Below are positions 1-7,950 of a DNA stretch of 18,760 nucleotides, one piece after another. Origin of the DNA: Acanthamoeba lenticulata (lineage: Eukaryota > Discosea > Longamoebia > Acanthamoebidae); NCBI GenBank assembly GCA_002179805.1, contig NAVB01001661.1, positions 1 through 18,760 on the forward strand, given 5' to 3'. The notes beneath the pieces were generated by a model. That model was given only the letters and a program-made list of their open reading frames with translations, made no database searches and had not been told where the DNA came from. Each line of letters starts with the position of its first letter. Position 1 is the first letter of the stretch. The translations under genes and the position numbers were made by a program.

Positions 1-176
1 CTGACTGGCGCGTGCACCCTCTTGTTGTGCTCGTTTAATCGTTTGGTCGATGGAAACTCTGCCGTGCACTTCGTGCACGGATGCCGTTCGGCCTCCTCCG
101 ATTCATCTTCGTCATCGTTTTCCGCAGCCTTCCGCTTTCGTGTCCCTCCTCTTCTGCCTTCCAGACTACGACGCAT
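1..176 (-). CDS. C2H2 zinc-finger protein, partial at window edge
   Basis: Read on the minus strand from an ATG at 176 and open at position 1. Residues 1-18 are basic (RRGGTRKRK, a possible nuclear localisation signal) and 19-31 are acidic. Residues 34-55 form a complete C2H2 finger: Cys34-x2-Cys37, Phe41, Leu47, His50-x4-His55, with the standard spacing for hydrophobic core residues. Known family role: DNA or RNA binding in the nucleus; the target is unknown. The same frame is open upstream to about 265, and the peptide just before the ATG is also charged, so the true start may lie in an upstream exon; the ATG is a provisional choice. The rest of the protein lies outside the window. The motif is seen directly; the function is inferred from the family. 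Confidence 0.7.
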   Translation of the reverse strand, partial: MRRSLEGRRGGTRKRKAAENDDEDESEEAERHPCTKCTAEFPSTKRLNEHNKRVHAPV

Positions 177-520
177 CTTCAACCGTTCTTCCTTGTTGAT
201 GTGTAGGCAACCGTGGCAATAAAAAAAGGGGCATAAGTTAATAAATCGTTTATTCGTTTAAAATTGCAGCACTGCGTCCATTGGTGCATCTTGTCCTGCG
301 ACCAAATCAAACTGACAGTCAAATGACTGTCATGCGACCTTGTACAGGCCACTTGCTGAGACCCTAACCCTAACCCTAAGGCAGGGCACACTAGTTGGCT
401 GAAGCGGCCTGCCGCACGCACACACACGCACTCGTGTGAGTTGCTTGGGTGGCGCACCCAGTGAGAGAGGCTCAGGCAAATAGCGCAAGAAACTAAGGCA
501 CCGTTCAAGGTACCGCACAG
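177..520. other. Intergenic stretch with telomere-like and CA repeats
   Basis: No convincing gene is seen. Open frames on the minus strand (about 179-508 and 330-518) read as low-quality peptides that cross the telomeric and (CA)n tracts and have no splice or family support. The stretch holds an interstitial CCCTAA array (362-379) and a short CA-rich tract (about 411-430). It probably contains the 5' side of the zinc-finger gene on the left and an intron or promoter of the gene ending at 817. Confidence 0.4.
362..379. repeat. Interstitial telomere-type repeat, three CCCTAA units
   Basis: Three perfect tandem CCCTAA units (TTAGGG on the other strand), with a fourth partial start on the left. 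TTAGGG is the telomere repeat of many eukaryotes, including many amoebozoans (established knowledge). Three units are too few for a telomere end; it could be a scar of break repair, a subtelomere marker, or a promoter telo-box for a flanking gene. Confidence 0.8.
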
Positions 521-523
521 TAG

Positions 524-817
524 GGGGGGAGGGGGTTTACTGCCAAATTGTTCAGTAGAGAAAATGGCTGGGGCCGGAAACCCTTGAAACCCTTCCCTGT
601 GCGTGGGTTTAAGGTGAGTTTTAACAGCTTTTGTGCGCGCTCACTGACTTTGTGAGCTCAACCACAGGGGACATGCAGTCGCCATCTACAATTACGCGTC
701 GTGTCGGACCACATCTACCTGGCGAATGCGGGTCCCGCCCCCGCATGCGTTCCCACCAACAAGCGTCCCTTCGTTCGCCTTGATATGGCCCATCTTTTCG
801 CCAAGGCGAAGCCATGA
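524..817 (+). CDS. Unidentified protein, last two exons (524-613, 668-817)
   Basis: Two exons join cleanly in frame. The first is open from about 524 and ends at 613 in AAG followed by GTGAGT, a near-perfect donor. The 54-nt intron (614-667) contains a CACTGAC branch-like sequence and ends in CCACAG. The second exon runs to a TGA at 815-817. The joined product is about 80 residues with even composition, including VVSDHIYLANAGPAP and KRPFVRLDMAHLFAKAKP near the C terminus. The 5' end is unresolved: an in-frame TAG at 521-523 and a seven-G run follow a CGCACAG acceptor, so an upstream exon is likely. No family is recognised. Each exon is too short to appear in a scan for long open frames. Confidence 0.55.
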
Positions 818-929
818 GCAAGCATGTTGATAGTTTTCGTTTTGTTGCGCTTGATCAAATGAGTGAGAAATTTGAAAAGAAAACACAAAAGACCACACAA
901 CGCAAGAGTACAACAACAACAACAACAAG

Positions 930-1305
930 ATGCAGACCCGCCCACAGCAGAGGCTAGATGAAGAGGAGGTTGCGAAACAGCCCCAGAACCTGATGCCCGA
1001 GGAGCGGGCTGACCGACGAAGAAAAGGAGGCCCTCCACTACTGCGCCTACCGCGTTGGTCTGGCCAGCGACACAGGCGTGAACTTCTTTGCCACAGTTGG
1101 CGACTTGTGGCTGCGGAAGGTCCGCGGCGTTACGCGCCTGCTGCCGCGAGCCCTCTTCTTCGTACCCACTGTGACCATGGCCGTGCTGACCGGCCTTGGT
1201 TTTGGCCTTCTTCGTGCGCAGGACCGCCATCTGCAAATCCTCCGTCCGTGGTCGGGTATGTGTCGCTGCAGACTCCCTTCGTCCAAATGGTCACTCTTGA
1301 GGTAG
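930..1305 (+). CDS. Small single-pass membrane protein, frame break near 1005
   Basis: The ATG at 930 follows a (CAA)n tract typical of a leader. The first frame gives an acidic N terminus (LDEEEVAKQ, NLMPEER). The protein-like reading then moves to another frame: LTDEEKEALHYCAYRVGLAS, then FFATVGDLWLRKVRG, then one hydrophobic span (ALFFVPTVTMAVLTGLGFGL). The frame ends in TAG at 1303-1305. The switch could be a one-base indel at about 1003-1010, or a short intron from GAG/GTTGCG (near 967) to an AAAAG acceptor (near 1027). The layout, an EE..L..C motif followed by a small membrane segment, loosely recalls OCIA-domain mitochondrial proteins; this is weak. The 3' end overlaps the minus-strand gene that starts at 1902. 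Confidence 0.45.
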
Positions 1306-1568
1306 AGGTTGACTGAAGCATCCTGGGCGGAGCGTTGCGCGTTGCCGGCTGCCTTTAGCAGAGCTCCCGGTGCGGCCTTGTTGAAGCAGGTCGTGAGCAT
1401 CTTCTGCAAGACGGCATCCCAGTTCGACTCCTCCCAGAGAGATTCGCTCAGCTCCCACTGCCAAGCCCAGTTGTTTGAGACTCCCTCCTTCTCGTACTGT
1501 CATCGCCAGGAGGTCCCACCCGCGGCCCTTGCAAAGTCTTCTGTCTTGTGTAGGCACCATGGTTCGAA

Positions 1569-1608
<40 letters not shown>

Positions 1609-1902
1609 AAAAAAGAAAGAAAGAAAGAAAGAAAGACAAACAAACCACATTGCCACAAAAACAAAAGGGTTTGGAGGAGGAAACAGGATGAACCTGGGTT
1701 GGGGTGGTGGTTGCTTGCCGACCCCCTCAACGTTGGGCATCACGTTGAGGACAGCGCCCTGTCCGACCTGCGTCATGTTGGTGCGCGCCTGGAGCCTGCG
1801 TCGTCGCCACGACAAGATGACTACACTTCCCAGTAAACCAAAAATGCACAAAAAGAGTTTGTACATGTCACGCATGGTAGTCCAGGAGCCCATTTTGCTC
1901 AT
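1260..1902 (-). CDS. Signal-anchor protein, two exons with a microsatellite intron
   Basis: Exon 1 starts with ATG at 1902. Its N terminus holds one hydrophobic span (YKLFLCIFGLLGSVVIL) followed by WRRRR, a type I/II signal-anchor pattern. Exon 2 begins at 1496 after a GATGACAG acceptor and reads a soluble stretch including NNWAWQWELSESLWEESNWD and AVLQKMLTTCFNKAAPGALL. The intron donor is uncertain (CAG/GTCGGA near 1775 or GGG/GTCGGC near 1730 both keep phase 0). The intron carries the (GAAA)n tract, so the long open frame read straight through it is an artefact. The C terminus beyond about 1260 is unclear because exon 2 runs into sequence that is also coding-like on the plus strand. No family was recognised. 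It starts 116 bp from a plus-strand ATG at 2019, a divergent arrangement. Confidence 0.5.
1566..1636. repeat. (GAAA)n microsatellite
   Basis: About 70 bp of near-perfect GAAA tetranucleotides with one interruption (extra A residues near 1610). It lies inside the inferred intron of the minus-strand membrane gene, where it reads TTTC and could act as an extended pyrimidine tract. Long open frames across it (Leu/Ser/Phe or Lys/Glu/Arg repeats) are artefacts of the repeat. Confidence 0.95.
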
Positions 1903-1919
1903 TTAGCCATTTTCACTCG

Positions 1920-2330
1920 ATCGCGGCCAACGTATACAACAACAACGAGAAGCCTCCCCCCAAAGGCGAAGTCGACACCGCCACAGAAAGTCCGAGAATA
2001 GGAGGACGTTCATCGAGGATGGAGTTCGTCCAACCAGCGCACGTGGTGCGAGAAAGATGCAGTCTTCTTTCGCAACTGCAAATCGAGCAACAGCGAAAAC
2101 AGCTGATTAAACTGGTTGAAGAATGCGACCTTGTTGCCAAGACACAACACAGTCTGTCAGGCACAGCACCATGAGTTCACGGTCACGGTGACCAAAATCC
2201 AGACGAGCACGGGCTGGGGCCTTGCGTGGTGTTGGCCATGGGATTATTTGGGCAGAAGGACATATACCTCTGCAAGTTCTAATGCTCGATGATGATGGCC
2301 TATTTGCGAGATAATGATGATGGTGGCCTA
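1920..2330 (+). CDS. Coding-like region with two frame changes, unidentified
   Basis: Three protein-like blocks follow each other on the plus strand in different frames. Block 1 is open from about 1920 (NNNEKPPPKGEVDTATESP), contains ATG 2019 and helical sequence such as SLLSQLQIEQQRKQLIKLVE, and stops at 2172-2174. Block 2, from 2167, reads HEFTVTVTKIQTSTGW. Block 3, from 2216, reads LRGVGHGIIWAEGHIPLQVL and stops after LDDDGLFAR near 2312. The switches fall at about 2168 and at the G run at 2216-2219, with no splice signals that repair both, so indels or decay are likely. The ATG at 2019 is the only candidate start, but the upstream part also looks coding. No family assigned. Confidence 0.35.
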
Positions 2331-2678
2331 TCTGCGAGCCACGCGCCACGTAAAAACGTGTTAGATTGTACAGACTCCCTCCCATAGGTCCAAGAGCCTA
2401 TCTGTGGCTGGTCTTGTTGTGAGCCAATGCCACAGGAGAGGTGTTCAACCATGATCTTTGGATGCCTCTCGTAATTCTTATGTGAATTTATTTTTTTTTC
2501 TCTCAAGAAAGAAAGGATGCCAGTGGCCAATGATTGTTAACCCGAACCCTCCGAAACGTTTGCGCAAATCGAAATTTTCGCCACATTTTAAATGGGAGGC
2601 GCGTTACGCCCTGGGCCTTTTCCGCGTTGAAGTGAGGCAGAGGCTTTCTGTTCTTGTTCTGCACCTTTGGCCACGATC

Positions 2679-3095
2679 GAGGGGCTCGTCATCGGCCTTG
2701 CCAAGCTGCCGCACGGGTGCCTTGTCCTCCTTGCCCTGGTGCGGCCGTGCGCGATGGCCATCAAGGTTGTATAACAACCTGTTTTTACACGTGTGCAGGG
2801 AGTCGGACATGAGGTATGTGGGCGCCATCAACCAGGCTTGCTCGCGCTGTGTTTCGTGCTTCATTTCCTGTGCTACTCGGCCGAACTGGGCAGCGTGGAC
2901 GTCGCCTTCCACCTCAAGTACAACGCCGTAGACCGAGTTATAGTGCTGGGTGGAGGCAGCGCATCGGCGCTGTCCCAGCGCGCGCTCGACACCTGGTTCT
3001 TTGATGATGCTGACGACGGCGAAGAAGAAGGAGAAGGCTCGTATGAAATGCAAGGCAGGAGCGTCAACGGCGACGAGTGGGCAATGCTTCCATAA
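2679..3095 (+). CDS. Membrane protein fragment with acidic tail, frame break near 2840
   Basis: Plus-strand blocks: EGLVIGLAKLPHGCLVLLAL to AMAIK (2679-2765, then a GTTGTA donor), ESDMRYVGAINQ (2800-2837), and after a one-base frame change LLALCFVLHFLCYSAELGSV and FHLKYNAVDRVIVLGGG, ending with the acidic run DDADDGEEEGEG and a stop at 3093-3095. At least two hydrophobic spans indicate a membrane protein. The apparent intron between the first two blocks would be only 33 nt and out of phase, so the model is incomplete. A 149-residue open frame on the other strand (2604-3053) is judged to be the antisense shadow because the hydrophobic spans and acidic run make sense only on plus. It may belong to one gene with the blocks downstream to 3890. 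Confidence 0.4.
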
Positions 3096-3199
3096 TAGAA
3101 GACTCCCCCATCACACTGCGCGATTGGGTCGGGTTCTGGCCGTTGAGCTTGCATCGGAGCGGCGCTTCACAGGAAGTATCCCCTCTTCCCTCTTTCACA

Positions 3200-3682
3200 G
3201 TAGTAATTTCACCGCGGGACCTGCTGCGTGGCCAATCGCTACGGCGACGCCGACTGCGGCCATCTAGCGCCAAGCGGCCCAATGACAACGATAACGAGGT
3301 GTCGATGACATCCGCCGCGCCTATCACGTTCCTGCTCAAGCGCGCCAGGCACTGCCTTGGGGGGACCTCGCACGCGGCGACGCACTCCACTGAGGCCGCG
3401 TGGAGGCGCTCTGACAGGAGGCCACCTACGGACGCCTGGTGGCCGAGATCTGCCGCTGGGAGCTGCGGTCCGGCGACGCCCCCAGGCTATGTTGATCGCC
3501 CGCCACGTGTTTGCGGCCGCCGCACCGGGTCGAGACGCTGATCGTCGTGCTGTGACGCGGGTCACATCCCCCCTACCTCTCCCGTCAGAAAGGAACCCCG
3601 CAATATGTGCGTGACAAAGTGTTCAGAGAAGGAGGGATGCACCTGTACAAGTACACCACTGTCGTTCCTCTTCTGGTTTGTT
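3200..3682 (+). CDS. Coding-like region with frame changes and repeated TGA
   Basis: After a good acceptor (CTCTTTCACAG, ending 3199) the frame reads ISPRDLLRGQSLRRRRL and MTSAAPITFLLKRA. It then appears to pass to a second frame: ALPWGDLARGDALH, EATYGRLVAEICRWELRSGD and YVRDKVFREGGMHLYKYTTV, ending in TAG near 3682. That second frame contains four TGA codons (3391, 3412, 3493, 3553) and no other stop across more than 100 codons. A third frame gives AMLIARHVFAAAAPGR near 3487. The product would be basic and helical with no recognised domain. Either a gene with several indels or a decayed one; UGA readthrough is possible but not favoured. Confidence 0.3.
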
Positions 3683-3754
3683 AGTGCACGCCTTCTTTGC
3701 TGGAAGGTGCCGCTGCTAGTAGTGGGGTGTATCCTGGAACCAGGCAGGTCCCAG

Positions 3755-3890
3755 GTGACGTATCTGCTCGCCAAAGTGTTCAATCGTTTCGAAGTTCGGC
3801 ACGTTGAGCATGTGCAGTGTCTGTGCTGTCGTCTGCATCATCGTCCGCACCGTCGTGTGCACCTTTGTCTGCCTCTTCTTGCGACCTTAG
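3755..3890 (+). CDS. Possible terminal exon with one transmembrane span
   Basis: The acceptor AGGTCCCAG at 3754 precedes VTYLLAKVFNRF; after a frame change near TTTCGAAG (about 3790) the reading is KFGTLSMCSVCAVVC and CIIVRTVVCTFVCLFLRP, ending in TAG at 3888-3890. The second part is strongly hydrophobic and would form a C-terminal membrane span. It may be the last exon of the membrane-protein gene whose blocks lie at 2679-3682. Confidence is low because the frame change is unexplained and the run is short. Confidence 0.25.
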
Positions 3891-4310
3891 GGACACCAGC
3901 ACTGATACACTCATGACATCGACGACTTGCTGGTGAAAAACGTGCAACCACAGGGTACCAAGAAGGGTGGGCAAGTGAGAACAAGGGATCCACAAGTAGC
4001 AACAGCCAACAGAGCAAGCGCAAGCCGCCGCATTCTCTAGTATCCGTCCATGAGATCAACAAAGTCACGACGAGCGCCTTAGTGGGCAAGCAATTTGAAG
4101 CTGAGAGATGACCCTCCACCGACATACGGTGGTGGCGCCACGTGTATCTCCCTTCAACCCTATCCCTGAAGCCAAAAACCCCTTGGTGGACTGTTTTGCT
4201 GTGTCTTCAAGCGAGCCAACGTTCCCTGACGACCACATCGCAGGCCGCCGTGAGCATATGTGGACACATACATTTCTGCGAATCTTCGCATTTTTCAACA
4301 CTGACCACCC
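3891..4310. other. Region without a clear gene
   Basis: Open frames occur on the minus strand (for example 3838-4125 and the lower half of 4065-4517), but none has splice or domain support. If the lipase-like gene on the minus strand continues, its C-terminal exons should lie here; I could not recognise them. Confidence 0.3.
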
Positions 4311-5219
4311 TTCTGGAGAGCGCTGACCACGCACGTCACACTGCCCCCAGAACTGCAGACCAGTATGACAACATCTTACAGCCCTGGGGTGGTCCACGTA
4401 CGTGGCAAAGAGCCGGGCCTGCACCCAAGTCTGAATGCCGGCCAATAAGATTAGAAAGCAGAAGTAACTAGTCAAAAGAGCCAGTGCCCATGCCAAACCG
4501 CGCAGCATGGAGCACACTTGCGCAGAGGCCAGGAAAATGATCTGGATAGACGGCTAAGAAGTGGAGGACGCAGCGGGATGTGCAGAGTACTTAGTATTAA
4601 ACACAAGCCCCACGACACCTTTGTGCGATATTATGCAAGATGGCCTCTGCCAACGCCCACAAAGAGTTGAACGCCAAGCGGAAGCCTTGATGAATATAAC
4701 CGCAAGGCAGGTAATCGACATTGGCGGAGAGTGGAGGCAGGGCATTGAAGTCGGTAATAAAGAGTACAGCGACGAAGTGCCCTTGAAGACCACAGACACT
4801 TTCCTCAGGCTGCCAGCTGTCGTTTGTACAAAGCCTGTCGACGCTGGGCCGGCAAAGGGGGTGACGTTGGAAGGTGCGTAGTCTGGAGCAATATCAAGTA
4901 CGTACGCCAAGCTGCTCAGGTGGCCATAATTGGTGACTTCGTCACGCGAAAATGAGGCCAGGGGCGAGGAGGGCTTGGGAGCAGTCGCAAAATGGTCCTG
5001 CTTAACGAAGCTGTTGAGGGGCACCAGGGGAGTCTTGTTGTTGTTGTTGTTGAAGCGGACCAGGGGCAAGGGCTCGTTCTGGGTGGAGTGGGAAGCCTTG
5101 TTGTCTTTGTCAGGGAGCTTGGAGGTCAACACTGTCGGCGTGACGCGGGCTCTTGTTGAAACACGGAATAAAGACTTTTCCTGTCGCCAGCCAGCCGTGC
5201 GCCGGGGGCCGGGATGCAA
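4310..5219 (-). CDS. Class 3 lipase-like protein, with frame breaks
   Basis: Minus strand. The upstream part has an Asn run encoded by (AAC)n (FNNNNNK) and then GHLSSLAYVLD, TTAGSLRKVSVVFKGTSS. After a frame change at about 4765-4775 it continues FITDFNALPPLSANVDYLP, CGYIHQGFRLAFNSLWALAE and AILHNIAQR, ending at a CAAAG/GTGTCG donor (4619). Following an intron, SSGGSVTCVVSALQK appears near 4340-4370. This order matches alpha/beta-hydrolase class 3 lipases (family knowledge): a [F]-[RK]-G-T strand, a V-H-x-G-F helix start, then the nucleophile elbow G-x-S-x-G. Here the residues before Ser-Ser-Gly-Gly are Val-Cys in frame, or Gly if one base is removed. The catalytic Asp and His were not located. 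The longest frame begins at a TTG, so the true start is unknown. Likely role: hydrolysis of acylglycerols or similar esters. Confidence 0.5.
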
Positions 5220-5314
5220 GTTGGTTCACCCCAGCTTGCCGGTTCCCCCTTGGCTCGGTTCAAGTCTCGCCACGGACGACGCGTCGCCTATTCGGTGACA
5301 TGCTCCATCCATTG

Positions 5315-5510
5315 CACCAACCGGATGGAGGGCAGTACACGAGGCTCCCTGATTGCCCTGACAGCGAAGATCACCGCCCACGTGTGGAGTAGGCCGAGTA
5401 CTCCCCCGTTCGGATGCCGCCAGCGACTGTTGACGTGCCAAAGAGAGCGATTCTTGGAAGCAAGGTGTAGCCCGGCCCGTGAACCGAGGAGTGGACGAAC
5501 TTGGCTCCCG
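5315..5510 (+). repeat. Dispersed repeat, copy 1
   Basis: This segment matches 13981-14220 in the same orientation. The best-conserved stretch (5330-5510 against 14045-14220) shares long identical words such as GACGTGCCAAAG, CCGTGAACCGAGGA and TGGACGAACTTGGCTCCCG, at about 80 percent identity by eye. Compared with copy 2, this copy lacks about 45 bp near 5325. No terminal inverted repeats, target duplications or polymerase III boxes could be confirmed. Likely a mobile-element remnant or solo terminal repeat; the family is unknown. Confidence 0.8.
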
Positions 5511-5850
5511 TACGCCACAAAGTTTTTGATGCAACGTGCTGGCCACGGTGCTGACGGTGCTTGTCTGCACGTGATGTTTGTGGTGAGGCACTGGTGTTGG
5601 TGCATCCGCCACCTCCAATCTCCTTCCCCACAGTTTGAATGAGAGGTGCCACCTGCACATGGAGGCAGCCTCCCCGTTTCGGCAAGCTCCCGGTGGCTGC
5701 ACCGGGTGATGCCTCACGCCAAACTTATAGACCTCTGCTGCCAGATTCAAGGGTTGTATTCAAAGCGACCTCCTTTCACTGGGATCCTTGTTGGTTTTAG
5801 TGGATCGCTCACCTTGTGAACACAGGTGGTACAGGTGGCGGGCCACTGGT
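5511..5850. other. No supported gene
   Basis: Several overlapping open frames on both strands (for example 5226-5750 minus) cover this stretch, but none reads as a convincing protein and they run through the dispersed repeat. It may be more of the same element beyond the part conserved in copy 2, since its left neighbour is repeat copy 1. Confidence 0.3.
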
Positions 5851-5858
5851 TTCCACAG

Positions 5859-6036
5859 GAGCCTCGCGCTCGCGGCGGATCGAGGCCTTTCGGGCTCGTG
5901 GATCAATACCTACGACTTCTCGGCCCACCTGAACGTCGCGCGCTGGCTCAGCCAGCTGCAGGAGATGCCAGCCTACATGAACACTCACCAGCCTGTTGCC
6001 TACCTGTTCGACTGCACTAGAAGAAAGTCAACCTAA
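5859..6036 (+). CDS. Unidentified exon-like segment
   Basis: A clear acceptor (GGTTTCCACAG, ending 5858) is followed by a frame reading SLALAADRGLSGSWINTYDF, SAHLNVARWLSQLQEMPAYM and NTHQPVAYLFDCT, stopping at 6034-6036. Composition and third-position GC are typical of real coding in this window. It may be an upstream exon of the DNase-like gene that follows (next block from 6170), but no donor was clearly identified. No family recognised. Confidence 0.4.
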
Positions 6037-6169
6037 GACTACGGAAGAGACTGGTGGTGCTCCCTTGCGATGAAGGAGGACGAGGGGAGGGTTGCTGCGC
6101 CTGTACGCCCTCGGGCCAACCTGCTTCTCGGTTCAACCCTATCTTCCTGCTGCGTTTGGCTGCGGGCAG

Positions 6170-6910
6170 CCCCATCTCATTTCTCTCGCCTCTCGGCACG
6201 GCTACTCGACTGTGCGTGGTCGCCAGACCTGCTCACCCTCTACGACATGCTCACCCTCAAGACGGTTCGTCCTCTTCCTTCTCTTCAGACGTCGTTCATG
6301 TTATAAAATAAATCATAACAACGTTTAACGTTTGTAAAAATGCTTGGAGAGCACAGACAGTGGGCTGTTGCTCCTGAGCAAGTACCCGATCCTGAAGAGC
6401 GGGTCCTACACGTTCACCAACCGAGGGTGTCATCTTTGCGCTGCTCAAGGTGGGCCTGCTTGATCCCACGGGCCGCATGCGCGACCAACAATGGCGAGCA
6501 CCCGGTCCGCTGCCGCCCGCCCCCGCGTGCAGCACCAACACGACGACGACAAAGTCAGGCAAAGAGCCGTCCAAGAAGGAAGAGGGTGGGGTCGATAACG
6601 AAGAAGTTGCTGAGAATGATGATGGAGATGAGGTCGAGATCAAAGGCACGAGCTGCGACAACACCACCGCCACCGAGGACCGGTGCAGCACCAGCCGCGG
6701 AGCCGGTGATGATTCAGCCGACCAGGTACTGGGTGGCGCCCCAACGCGCAACGGGTGCTCTTAGAGGATCCGGACTGCCATGCCATGCTGCGGAGTTTGT
6801 GCTGCGGTGGACGCAGGTCGAGTTTGTGGTCGGCACTGACGGCGTGGTCGCTCCCGGCGTGAGCGTTCACGCCAAGAGTTTCAAGAAGAACTGTAACCTC
6901 CTCCAGTATA
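6170..6910 (+). CDS. DNase I-like (endonuclease/exonuclease/phosphatase) candidate
   Basis: Blocks on the plus strand: 6170-6264 reads HFSRLSARLLDCAWSPDLLT and LYDMLTLKT, ending in ACG/GTTCGT. A phase-0 acceptor (CTTGGAG, 6350) allows STDSGLLLLSKYPILKSGSY to follow. After a one-base change at about 6424 comes EGVIFALLKVGLLDPTGRM, then a Thr/Glu/Asp-rich linker (KKEEGGVDNEEVAENDDGDE), and in another frame FVLRWTQVEFVVGTDG and VAPGVSVHAKSF near 6870. The segment SGLLLLSKYPI followed by KGV-like GVIFALL resembles the core strand pair of DNase I-fold enzymes such as neutral sphingomyelinases. The family's N-terminal catalytic Asn and Glu and the C-terminal His motif were not located, so the specific enzyme is not assigned. 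The 3' end overlaps the end of the minus-strand membrane gene. Confidence 0.35.
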
Positions 6911-7923
6911 AGTCGTATCGTTGGGGTACCCCCAGAAAGAAGTATAAGAGCGAAAACAAAAGAGAGGAGGCGACCTCTTGCGAGGAGAAGCCGCCAAAGG
7001 AGAAGATGAGGGCGAGCACAGAGCGCTCGTTGCGCATGTGGGGTGGTATGTAGGAGACATGCGTGGTCCAAGATCCTCCCAGGAGGCTAGAACGTACAGA
7101 GTCAGCGGCCTGGCGCAGGAGACCAGAAACACCTGTAGCAAGGCGTAGACCATCACAAGGAGGATGCCGTAGGTGACCACGACGATGGGTGCCAGCGGCG
7201 GCATTTTGGCGTTGGCCACCGGATCGTGCGAAAAGGCAAAGGACGGGGTCATGACCGGCAGGGACGCAAAGACCAGCGCCGAATCGTGCAGGAGGTACCA
7301 CGGCGGGTCGAACGCATAAAGCGCGCCGCTGACCACGAGGGCGACGAACAACACGACCGCGGGTGCCATCCATCGGAGGAGCACCCACGCGAAAGAGGGG
7401 AGCGAGCCTGTGGGGAGGTGGGTTGGTAAGATGAGTTGGTGATCGGTGTATGATGACTCAATGGTACACGCGTACCCGATCGGGCAAACACCAAGCTCTG
7501 TACAGAGAACAAAGGGCAAAGGTGAAGATGGCAGATGGCAGCGAGAGCGTCACGAAGGACGAGAAGAGGTGGCCTACGGCGACCCACACGTGGGGCTCGA
7601 TTTCGACCTGTCCACAGAGGAAGGTGAGTGAAGTCAACAGGAAGGACAAAGCGCGCTGAGCAGCATTACCTCATAGTAGTGATGAGGATCGGTGAAGAGA
7701 AACAGGTGCACGACCGAGCCCGTCGTCGCGTTGCCGCACTATCTCTACTCTGGTGGAACGTGCGCCAAGCTGGCCTCAGTCCCGTTCCCAATTGCGTTCC
7801 TTGTGGTCTCGCGGACAACGTACGTTGAGGGATGGTGCGATAGTGGCTGCGAATAAAGGCCGGCGCTTTGTCGACGTAGACTGGTAGATGAGGGGCTGCC
7901 ACCTCGGGCCCGCCGACGGCGCA
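6867..7923 (-). CDS. Multi-pass membrane protein, at least four exons
   Basis: Minus-strand exons with good signals: a 7923-7824 (GPRWQPLIYQSTSTKRR; donor AAC/GTACGTTG), b 7738-7670 (TTGSVVHLFLFTDPHHYYE; donor GAG/GTAATG), c 7607-7476 (VEIEPHVWVAVGHLFSSFVT; donor CGG/GTACGC), d from 7407 after CCCCACAG. Exons a to c join in phase 0 with introns of 85, 62 and 68 nt. Exon d needs a one-base shift to reach the frame SLPSFAWVLLRWMAPAVVLF, PIVVVTYGILLVMVYALLQV, and another near 7065 to reach RNERSVLALIFSFGGFSSQE and LLFSLLYFFLGVPQRYDLYW, ending in TGA at 6869-6867. At least five hydrophobic spans are visible. No receptor or transporter signature recognised. The 5' end lies close to the plus-strand WD-repeat gene, transcribed away from it. 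Confidence 0.55.
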
Positions 7924-7950
7924 CTGCCACACAACGCACAGCAATAGTAG

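Noticed and set aside
1291..1902. 203-residue minus-strand frame through the TTTC repeat
   Set aside because: The middle is microsatellite translation and the part after it is in the wrong frame; an intron with a GATGACAG acceptor at 1497 gives a better protein.
2604..3053. 149-residue minus-strand open frame
   Set aside because: It lies opposite plus-strand hydrophobic spans and an acidic run that read as real protein; its own sequence looks like an antisense shadow.
4395..4517. Minus-strand start MCSMLRGLAWALALLTSYFC as a membrane gene
   Set aside because: It falls between two lipase blocks, within the most likely lipase intron, and continues into a frame that does not match either block.
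6125..6145. GGTTCAACCC resembling a tRNA B box
   Set aside because: No A box, no cloverleaf and no anticodon arm at suitable spacing.
6296..6751. 151-residue minus-strand Ser/Pro-rich frame
   Set aside because: Opposite strand of the acidic linker in the DNase-like candidate; no independent protein features.
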